Assembly (NCBI GenBank): GCA_030745955.1
Contig: JASLNQ010000118.1
Span: forward strand, 1-6,869
Source: Dehalococcoidia bacterium
GTDB lineage: Bacteria > Chloroflexota > Dehalococcoidia > UBA1151 > UBA1328
Direction of reading: 5' to 3'
DNA: 6,869 nucleotides
Both the position numbers and the translations under genes were made by a program. Below, in pieces: positions 1-5,468 of this stretch; position 1 is the stretch's first letter; each line of letters opens with the position of its first letter. Below the pieces are notes generated by a model. The model did not search any database, was not told where the DNA came from, and saw only the letters and a program-made list of their open reading frames with translations.

Positions 1-356
1 CGACCTGGATTTTCTCGATTGCCCACAACCGGACAATCGACGAGCTACGAAAGAGAAGGCGCGACCGGAGCAGGACCAATGACGATATCGACGACCACCT
101 GAACATCGAGTCCGGGGATGTGTCACCGGCCGATGCCGCGGTTGCGCAGTCGGAGTACGCCAAGGTCCGGACGGCGATGGAAACCCTGCCGGAGGAACAG
201 AAAAACGTGGTTGAGCTTTCCTACTTCAAGGGACTCACCCAGACAGAGATCGCAGACAAGACGGGCCAGCCACTGGGCACGGTAAAAACACGAATGCGGC
301 TGGCTTTGAAAAAACTACGCAAGGCGCTAGGCGCTGAAATGGGCGCACAGGTATGA
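1..356 (+). CDS. ECF-type RNA polymerase sigma-70 factor, 3' part (5' end outside window)
   Basis: The reading frame is open from base 3, so the gene begins upstream; a GTG at 120 is internal and should not be taken as the start. The 117 visible residues begin in sigma region 2 with TWIFSIAHNRTIDELRKRRR, the usual region 2.3-2.4 block of ECF sigma factors that melts and reads the -10 element. An acidic linker follows (residues about 25-45). Region 4 covers about 50-110: LPEEQKNVVELSYFKGLTQ leads into the helix-turn-helix TEIADKTGQPLGTVKTRM, which contacts the -35 element, and a basic tail. ECF factors are usually 170-200 residues, so about 60-70 are missing. The stop overlaps the start of the anti-sigma gene (ATGA), implying translational coupling. 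The RskA-like partner suggests a SigK-like group; the exact ECF group cannot be fixed from this fragment. Confidence 0.93.
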   Translation, partial: TWIFSIAHNRTIDELRKRRRDRSRTNDDIDDHLNIESGDVSPADAAVAQSEYAKVRTAMETLPEEQKNVVELSYFKGLTQTEIADKTGQPLGTVKTRMRLALKKLRKALGAEMGAQV

Positions 357-1384
357 CGGATTCGAAAGAACCGGAAGACAGAGCGAACAACGAGACCGAT
401 ATGGACCCGCGCTTCGAAAACCTGGCCGGATATGTTCTCGACGCACTCGACGACGAAGCCGAGCGCGCTGAAGTCGAAGCGCTGATCGACTCCGACCGAG
501 CTGCGCTTGCCGAGTTCAACGAGCTGGCAGCAGCAGCCGACCTGCTGGCGATCGCCGTACCGCCCGTCGCACCCCCGGCGCGGCTCAAGGCAACAATTCT
601 TGAGCAGGCAGCCCGCGAGCCAGTCCCGGAGATCGGTCAGCCGACACCCATCACCGCCGCACCCAAATCGTCTCGCCTGTCGAGGGTTGTCCGGTCCGGC
701 TATTCGGCCTCAACGGCTGCGGCCATAGTGATTGCGGTGATTGCGGGGGCGCTGGGCATCCAGAACAACAGGCTCGGCGGCGAGATCGACTCGCTCCGCA
801 CCGATCTCAGCACCGAGGTCACGGCGGTCGCAGGTCTCCGCTCCGACCTCTCCACGACCGTGAACGACGCCGACACCACGGCCACCTCCATGCAGGACGA
901 TTTTACCGAGATGGAGGACGAGTTCATCGCCACTACCGCACAACTGGTGCACCAGGAGGAAATGGTGTCGGAACTTGCCGAGACCAACACAGCCCTCCAA
1001 CAGGCGCTACGGGACCAGAGCTGGCTGACCTACGTCGCGATGAAAGAGGGCTACCAGGTCGAGAGCTGGCTTGCCGACAACCAGACCACATCCGACGCCT
1101 CGGGCCTGATTGCCGTACAGATCGTTGGCAATGAAGCCGTGTTCCAGGTACATGGACTCGCGCAGCCCCAGCCCGGGTACGCCTACACTCTGTGGATGCT
1201 CGGGCATGGTCTACCGACACCGGTGGCGCAGTTCGAAATCAGTGAAATTGGTTCGGCTACCTTCGAATTCCTGCTCCCTGCACCGTTCTACTTCTACTCG
1301 AGTGTGGCGGTGACCCAGGAGCGGGTCGATGGAATCGGGTCAGACCCACTGGGTGTGACGGTGCTTTCGGCTGAAACCAACTGA
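353..1384 (+). CDS. RskA-like membrane-anchored anti-sigma factor
   Basis: This 343-residue protein probably binds the upstream sigma factor at the inner membrane face and releases it on an envelope signal. Residues about 20-66 (FENLAGYVLDALDDEAERAE and on) form the helical cytoplasmic sigma-binding domain typical of RskA-type proteins; there is no HxxxCxxC zinc motif. A Pro/Ala linker runs to about 105. One transmembrane helix lies at about 118-136, preceded by basic residues, giving an N-in topology. Residues 137-222 look like a long coiled coil. The extracytoplasmic RskA C-terminal domain is at about 223-341, with VFQVHGLAQPQPGYAYTLWML (263-283, here split at the final residues: VFQVHGLAQP then QPGYAYTLWML) and AVTQERVDG...DPLG near 319-334. 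The start is the ATGA overlap with the sigma gene; Met17 is a possible alternative. Family confidence is high; the signal sensed is unknown. Confidence 0.9.
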   Translation: MTDSKEPEDRANNETDMDPRFENLAGYVLDALDDEAERAEVEALIDSDRAALAEFNELAAAADLLAIAVPPVAPPARLKATILEQAAREPVPEIGQPTPITAAPKSSRLSRVVRSGYSASTAAAIVIAVIAGALGIQNNRLGGEIDSLRTDLSTEVTAVAGLRSDLSTTVNDADTTATSMQDDFTEMEDEFIATTAQLVHQEEMVSELAETNTALQQALRDQSWLTYVAMKEGYQVESWLADNQTTSDASGLIAVQIVGNEAVFQVHGLAQPQPGYAYTLWMLGHGLPTPVAQFEISEIGSATFEFLLPAPFYFYSSVAVTQERVDGIGSDPLGVTVLSAETN

Positions 1385-1419
1385 TCGTTTTCCCGGTCGA
1401 CCGGACCGCGGGTAAACGA
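1385..1419 (+). terminator. Stem-loop just after the anti-sigma stop; possible terminator or operator
   Basis: TCGTTT (1385-1390) pairs with AAACGA (1414-1419). After a T/T mismatch, CCCG (1392-1395) pairs with CGGG (1409-1412). The loop region holds most of a perfect 12-bp palindrome, CCGGTCGACCGG (1393-1404), so an alternative fold exists. The stem begins directly after the TGA. No T-run follows, so it is not a classical intrinsic terminator. It may end or stabilise the sigma/anti-sigma transcript, or the palindrome may be a protein-binding site. The pairing is seen; the function is inferred. Confidence 0.4.
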
Positions 1420-1469
1420 CACGGCCCTGAAAACACCGGTTCCGCAGGCGAATCGATACCGTTCTGGGT

Positions 1470-1475
1470 TACGCT
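1470..1475 (+). promoter_or_regulatory. Possible -10 box (TACGCT) for the lipoprotein-transporter unit
   Basis: TACGCT lies 11 bases before the ATG at 1487, and the bases between show no Shine-Dalgarno sequence. This spacing would fit transcription starting a few bases before, or at, the start codon (leaderless or nearly so). I see no convincing -35 hexamer about 17 bp upstream. The roughly 100-bp gap after a stem-loop makes a separate promoter here plausible, but the box itself is weak. Confidence 0.22.
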
Positions 1476-1486
1476 ACTGCGCAGAA

Positions 1487-2227
1487 ATGAACACCGTGCG
1501 TTCGGGTCTGCCGGCCCGCCAAATCTCCACAATATCGCTGCTGCTGGTGATTGCGATCATTATCGCAGTCGTGGCCGGCTGCTCGAATAAACCCGACGAA
1601 CCTGAGTCAACGCCCGCCCCACCGATCATCACCGCGGCCGAGGCCGTCGTGCGGTCGCGCGATGCAATGGCCAATCTCAGTAGCTTCAAGTTTGAACTCA
1701 CCCATGATTCCGGTTCGACCGCCCTTTCGGGCGGGCTTGAACTGTCCCAGGCCGGTGGCACCGTGTTGCAGGACGGGCTCGATCTCGAGGCCGAGGCCAC
1801 GATCGGCCGGGCGTTCGTCCGGATCGAGGCGGTGGTTATCGACAACCGGACCTGGATGACGAATCCGCTGACCGGGACGTGGGCCGAGATCCCACCGGAG
1901 GATTCTCCGTTCTCGTTCCTCGATCCCGTAAAGCTGGTTGCCGACATCCTCGGTGAAACCCAGGACGCCTCGTACCCTGAGGACCGGCCTCCGAGCGGGG
2001 TGTCGACTGTAGAGGGGCGAATTCCCGCGACCACGCTCGCCGCCCTCGTCGGGATCGTCGACCCCGATGCGATACCTGATGTCACGCTAACTCTCGACGC
2101 TGACAGCTACCTGCTGAAAAAGATCGTCATCAGGGGTGTGGCACAGGCCGAAGACGACGCCAGCACGACGCGGGTGATTACTCTTTCCGGGTTCGACGAC
2201 CCGGTCGTGCTCGAGCCGCCGATCTAG
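1487..2227 (+). CDS. LppX/LprA/LprF/LprG-family lipoprotein (LprG-like lipid carrier)
   Basis: This 246-residue exported lipoprotein has a type II signal peptide: Arg5 and Arg11, a hydrophobic core at about 13-28, and lipobox VAGC with the lipidated Cys at 32. A short Pro-rich tether (to about 47) leads to the mature domain. In this family that domain is a half-barrel with a hydrophobic pocket that carries acylated lipids such as triacylglycerols and glycolipids. By memory of M. tuberculosis LprG, shared features run in the same order: the opening helix with AMANLSSFKFELTH, the LSGGLELS strand, the FVRIEAVVIDNRTWM strands, FLDPVKLVADIL, and a C-terminal DDPVVLEPP resembling the KPP end of LprG. 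The next gene, 3 bp downstream, encodes the matching P55-type transporter, which strongly supports LprG rather than a lone LppX. The lipid carried here is unknown. No Shine-Dalgarno precedes the ATG. Confidence 0.88.
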   Translation: MNTVRSGLPARQISTISLLLVIAIIIAVVAGCSNKPDEPESTPAPPIITAAEAVVRSRDAMANLSSFKFELTHDSGSTALSGGLELSQAGGTVLQDGLDLEAEATIGRAFVRIEAVVIDNRTWMTNPLTGTWAEIPPEDSPFSFLDPVKLVADILGETQDASYPEDRPPSGVSTVEGRIPATTLAALVGIVDPDAIPDVTLTLDADSYLLKKIVIRGVAQAEDDASTTRVITLSGFDDPVVLEPPI

Positions 2228-2230
2228 CCG

Positions 2231-3703
2231 ATGCTCAGCCGAATCGGACGGACCATCTCGCCCTACAGGCTGCTCCTGCCGCTCTGTTTCGGCGTGTTTA
2301 TCGCGGCCGACGACATGACGGTTGTGGTGACCCTGCTGCCCGACATGATGGCCGACCTCAGGGTTGGTGTCAGCGAGCTGGACCGGGCCTCGTGGTCGAT
2401 CACCGGATTCCTTATCGGTTTCACGGCGGCAATGCCCCTGATGGGCAGAATCTCCGACCGTGCCGGTTACCGGCTGGCGTTCCTGGTTGCGCTTTCCGTG
2501 TTCACACTCGGCTCGGCGCTCGTCGCGCTGTCCCCCCAGATCCCCGGCTGGCTGTACGACGGACGCCCGGAGTTCAGCTGGATGGTCGGCATGCGGGTGT
2601 TCCAGGCGATCGGCGGCGGGGCCGTGATACCGATCTCGATAGCTGCGGTGGGCGAATTGGTCGATGGCCGGCACCGTGCGATCGCCTACGGGCTGGTTGG
2701 GGCAAGCGCTGAGGCCGGCGGTGTGTTCGGTCCGCTCTGGGGCGGCGCGATAACGAACTGGTGGTCGTGGGAGTGGGCGTTCTGGCTCAACATTCCGCTC
2801 ACGGTCGCGGCGGCCCTGTGGGTCATGTGGAACCCGCCCGGCAGAAAGAACACGAACGTGAGGATCGACGTTCCGGCGGGTTTGGTTTTCGCAGGCGCCC
2901 TTGCCTTGCTGACAATCGGGCTGGTGCGGATCGGGCGACCGGATGCACTGATGGCGATTTCGCTCGCGGTCACCGCTGGACTGGTGGTTGTCCTGGTCGT
3001 GATGAACACCCGTTCCCGCGACGCCCTGTTCCCCCATCCACTCTTCCGCCTGCCCTCGTTCAACTTTGCGAATACGACCCACTTCCTGGTTGGGGCTGTC
3101 CTGATAATCGGCATGGTCACGGTGCCGTTGATGGCGGCGGCGGTGTTTGGGAAATCACCGATCGAGGGCGGACTTCAGTTGCTGCGCATGACTGTTGCGA
3201 TTGGCGTGGGGGCGGTGATCGGCGGAATCGTCACCCAGCGGTTTGGTGCGCGCATTCCCGCGATGACCGGGCTCGTAATCACCTCCATCGGGTTCCTCCT
3301 GATGTCGGGTTGGACCGTCGATGTCACCGAACCGATCCTGACCGTTCACCTCGTGATCACCGGGCTTGGCCTGGGCCTGCTGGTCTCACCGATTGCGGAG
3401 ACGGCCCTTTTCGGTGTCGGCGGCGACCAGCGTGGAGCTGCATCGGCGCTCGTAACGGTGTCCCGCATGGTAGGTATGACGGCGGGGCTTGCCGCGATGA
3501 CCGCGCTGGGAACGGTGCAGTTCGAACAGCTGGTCGCAGATGTACCTACGTTCTCGCTCGATCCCGAGGTCCAGGAGCAGATCATCGAATCGGCCACAAA
3601 TGCCGGAATGGACGTCTTCACCCGCTTCTACCAGTACGCAGCGGTCCTGGCAGCACTCGCCCTGCTCCCCGCATGGCTAATGACCCGAAAATCACAGAAC
3701 TGA
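2231..3703 (+). CDS. P55/Rv1410c-like 14-helix MFS transporter, partner of the LprG-like lipoprotein
   Basis: This 490-residue inner-membrane protein has about 14 hydrophobic segments (12 MFS helices plus two central ones, DHA2-like). Helix 1 carries ADDMTVVVTLLP (26-37), with Asp28 at the place of Asp22 in M. tuberculosis Rv1410c as I recall it. Motif A is GRISDRAGYR (72-81). The motif C-like GASAEAGGVFGPLWGG (157-172) keeps a buried Glu161 also present in Rv1410c. Late helices carry TGLGLGLLVSPIAETALFG and SALVTVSRMVGM, with Arg412 inside the membrane. A periplasmic segment rich in charged residues lies between the last two helices. Rv1410c exports triacylglycerides and hands them to LprG, and its loss also causes drug sensitivity, so older annotations call it a drug efflux pump. 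A 3-bp gap from the lipoprotein stop and no Shine-Dalgarno suggest translational coupling. A general multidrug exporter is the alternative, made less likely by the lipoprotein partner. Confidence 0.9.
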   Translation: MLSRIGRTISPYRLLLPLCFGVFIAADDMTVVVTLLPDMMADLRVGVSELDRASWSITGFLIGFTAAMPLMGRISDRAGYRLAFLVALSVFTLGSALVALSPQIPGWLYDGRPEFSWMVGMRVFQAIGGGAVIPISIAAVGELVDGRHRAIAYGLVGASAEAGGVFGPLWGGAITNWWSWEWAFWLNIPLTVAAALWVMWNPPGRKNTNVRIDVPAGLVFAGALALLTIGLVRIGRPDALMAISLAVTAGLVVVLVVMNTRSRDALFPHPLFRLPSFNFANTTHFLVGAVLIIGMVTVPLMAAAVFGKSPIEGGLQLLRMTVAIGVGAVIGGIVTQRFGARIPAMTGLVITSIGFLLMSGWTVDVTEPILTVHLVITGLGLGLLVSPIAETALFGVGGDQRGAASALVTVSRMVGMTAGLAAMTALGTVQFEQLVADVPTFSLDPEVQEQIIESATNAGMDVFTRFYQYAAVLAALALLPAWLMTRKSQN

Positions 3704-3803
3704 CCCGGCCACCACCAACCTTCGCAGGGCCACTCGCCAACCAACCGCGCAATCCCCACATCTCCAGCCCGCACACCCCTGCACCGCCATCCCAAACACC
3801 CTT

Positions 3804-3840
3804 CACTGTCATGCTGGGCTCAATTCAGGATCTCGATTGA
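3804..3840 (+). repeat. Candidate REP-like intergenic stem-loop element (single copy in window)
   Basis: The core TGTCATGCTGGGCTCAATTC continues into AGGATCTCG. It has the layout of the widespread dispersed bacterial element family that reads roughly TGTCATnCTG(A/G)GC, loop, then CAGGATCTC. CTGGG (3814-3818) pairs with TTCAG (3824-3828) using two G-T wobbles, around a five-base loop. It lies entirely between genes, as such elements do. Only one copy is in the window, so repetition cannot be shown here, and the call rests on resemblance recalled from other genomes. Confidence 0.4.
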
Positions 3841-3886
3841 TCAACCCCCACCCCCAAACCTCTCACCACCGCCAACCCCCTCGCGA

Positions 3887-3892
3887 TATGAT
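3887..3892 (+). promoter_or_regulatory. Possible -10 box (TATGAT) for the sulfatase gene
   Basis: TATGAT differs from TATAAT at one base and sits 41 bases before the sulfatase ATG, in an otherwise C-rich region with few A/T hexamers. No TTGACA-like -35 is visible at 16-18 bp upstream. A purine stretch AAAAGAAAG (3916-3924), ending 9 bases before the ATG, may serve as a weak ribosome-binding site and supports the start at 3934. Confidence 0.4.
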
Positions 3893-3933
3893 CCCGTCAC
3901 ACACCGACTGAAACCAAAAGAAAGCTCCACCGA

Positions 3934-5400
3934 ATGACCGACGTCCGTCCGAACGTGTTGCTGATAATGACCGATGAGCACCGTGGTGACGCATTGGGCA
4001 TCGAAGGTCACCCGATAGTCGAAACGCCGTATCTCGACGCTGTAGCGGCATCGGGCACCCATTTCACGTCCGGATACAGCGCAACGCCGGTCTGCATTCC
4101 GGCCCGTCGAACGGTTATGACCGGGACAAAGGCCTCGACTCACGGCGTGTTCATGAATCACCACACGCATCTCGATCAGCAAACGCTTCCCGAAACGCTT
4201 TCGGCTGCCGGATACCAGACGCACCTCGTGGGAAAGCTCCACCTGCACCCGGCACGCAAGCTTTACGGCTTCGATTCTGCAGATTGGGCAGACAACCCTG
4301 CGCAGCACGACACTTCGGTGATAGACGACGATTACCAGATATTCCTGCAAGAGCAGGGATTGTACGGTCCTGATATTGCACGAGCACATGGAGTCGACGA
4401 AAACGGCTGGGTTGCTCGTCCGTTTCATCTCGACGAACGCTTTCATTTCACGAACTGGTGCGCAGAAAAAGCGATGCGATTCTTAGAGCGGCGCGACCCA
4501 ACAACTCCGTTCTTCCTGAAGATGAGCATTCACGCTCCGCACGCGCCATGCGCTCCCCCCCGGTACTACTTCGACAAGTACATGGCGATGGATGTTCCCG
4601 AACCAGAAGTCGCCGAGTGGGCGCGTGTGTTCGAGGGTCCACAACGTGGTCTATCCGTTAAATCGTGGCGCACAGCACTGGAGCCGAAAGTGCTGAAGCA
4701 GTACATGGCGGGTTACTACGGCTCGATTGAGCACGCCGATCACCAGATCGGCAGGGTGCTGAACCACGTGCCGGAAAATACGATCATCATCTTTACGTCG
4801 GATCACGGCGAGATGCTTGGACAGCACCAGTGGATCAGGAAGCGTTCTGCTTTCGAGGGCTCAGCCCGGATTCCGTTCCTCGTGAAACTTCCAAAATCGT
4901 TCGACATCGAGCAGGGAAAACCTGCCGACGGCGTAGTGGAGCTCATGGATGTCATGCCGACTATCCTCGATGCCGTGGGAGTCGATATTCCGGAGTCGGT
5001 CGATGGAAAAAGCGTGATGCCACTTCTTCGAGGTGATGCCGATCCGTGGCGGGATTACATTCATGGCGAGTGCAGTCCAATGGAAACGATCAATTCAGGA
5101 ATGCAGTACATCACCGATGGCAAGGAGAAGTACATCTACTATCCTGGCAGAGGCGAGGAGCAGTTCTTCGACCTAGTAAATGATCCGGCGGAGATGACGA
5201 ACCTTGTCGACGATCCGGCCAATGCCGATCGCGTCGAACTCGGTAGGTCACGGTTGATCAGCGAACTCGATGGTCGGCCAGAGGGATTCGTGATGGACGG
5301 CGAACTCGTGAAGCTGGGTGGCCCCACGCCATCGTTCCTGCCCGGATATGAACGACCATCCGAACCCGCCCGGGCATCCAACATGGAAGGGCATCTTTGA
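3934..5400 (+). CDS. Type I (formylglycine-dependent) sulfatase-family hydrolase, cytoplasmic
   Basis: This 488-residue alkaline-phosphatase-superfamily protein is predicted to hydrolyse sulfate esters. All main landmarks are present. The metal-binding start is NVLLIMTDEHRGD with Asp14. The signature CIPARRTVMTG (54-64) fits CxPxR, so Cys54 would be oxidised to formylglycine; Ala replaces the commoner Ser in CxPSR. GKLHLHP (100-106) supplies Lys101 and His103. HAPH is at 200-203. SDHGEMLGQH (289-298) gives metal ligands Asp290 and His291, followed by Lys303. The C-terminal FFDLVNDPAEMTNL (411-424) is the usual sulfatase ending. There is no signal peptide, so it should act in the cytoplasm on an imported small sulfate ester or a related substrate; the substrate cannot be named. 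No formylglycine-generating enzyme, anSME or transporter adjoins it. Its G+C is about 56% in sampled rows against about 65% in neighbours, a possible sign of transfer. Phosphonate monoester hydrolases share this fold. Confidence 0.88.
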   Translation: MTDVRPNVLLIMTDEHRGDALGIEGHPIVETPYLDAVAASGTHFTSGYSATPVCIPARRTVMTGTKASTHGVFMNHHTHLDQQTLPETLSAAGYQTHLVGKLHLHPARKLYGFDSADWADNPAQHDTSVIDDDYQIFLQEQGLYGPDIARAHGVDENGWVARPFHLDERFHFTNWCAEKAMRFLERRDPTTPFFLKMSIHAPHAPCAPPRYYFDKYMAMDVPEPEVAEWARVFEGPQRGLSVKSWRTALEPKVLKQYMAGYYGSIEHADHQIGRVLNHVPENTIIIFTSDHGEMLGQHQWIRKRSAFEGSARIPFLVKLPKSFDIEQGKPADGVVELMDVMPTILDAVGVDIPESVDGKSVMPLLRGDADPWRDYIHGECSPMETINSGMQYITDGKEKYIYYPGRGEEQFFDLVNDPAEMTNLVDDPANADRVELGRSRLISELDGRPEGFVMDGELVKLGGPTPSFLPGYERPSEPARASNMEGHL

Positions 5401-5436
5401 ACAGGGGGGTACTCTATCCGACTTCAAGTGCTTTGC

Positions 5437-5468
5437 AGGGTGACAGCATGCGGCAACCGCTGCGCCCT
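5437..5468. terminator. Imperfect hairpin between convergent genes; possible shared transcription end
   Basis: The core is GCGG (5450-5453), loop CAA, CCGC (5457-5460). It is extended past a one-base bulge by GCA (5446-5448) pairing with TGC (5461-5463), and outside an internal loop by AGGGT (5437-5441) with GCCCT (5464-5468). It occupies most of the 66-bp gap between the convergent sulfatase and ThyX-like genes and overlaps the latter's stop codon. There is no T-run on either side, so intrinsic termination is not shown. Confidence 0.3.

Larger units (their letters stand above)
3704..3933. other. Intergenic region, strongly C-rich and G-poor on the plus strand
   Basis: This is the longest non-coding stretch in the window. 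In bases 3721-3900 I count 85 C against 25 G, a skew not seen in the flanking genes. C-runs stand at 3845-3849, 3851-3855 and 3876-3880, so the minus strand carries matching G-runs. The region contains a REP-like stem-loop element (about 3804-3840), the palindrome TTGATCAA (3837-3844) and a TATGAT box. I see no clear intrinsic terminator for the transporter gene and no credible small gene; open frames here are tails of shadow frames of the transporter gene. Confidence 0.6.

Noticed and set aside
120..356. Short sigma-like gene starting at GTG 120
   Set aside because: The same frame continues upstream to the window edge with the conserved sigma region 2 block, so the GTG is internal.
1474..2085. 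Minus-strand open frame (203 codons) opposite the lipoprotein gene
   Set aside because: Ser/Thr/Arg-rich low-complexity product; the plus-strand frame has a signal peptide, lipobox and family match.
2087..3082. Long minus-strand open frame (331 codons) opposite the transporter gene
   Set aside because: Its product is a low-complexity run of Arg, Gln, His and Asp with no recognisable domain, typical of the antisense of a GC-rich membrane-protein gene. The plus-strand transporter is clear.
2761..3840. Plus-strand open frame (359 codons) in another frame of the transporter gene, running into the intergenic region
   Set aside because: Composition is Arg/Gly/Pro/Asp-rich without domains; it shadows the transporter and its tail only reflects chance absence of stops in C-rich DNA.
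3841..4446. Minus-strand open frame (201 codons) opposite the start of the sulfatase
   Set aside because: It lies antisense to the catalytic core of a well-recognised enzyme and shows no domain of its own.
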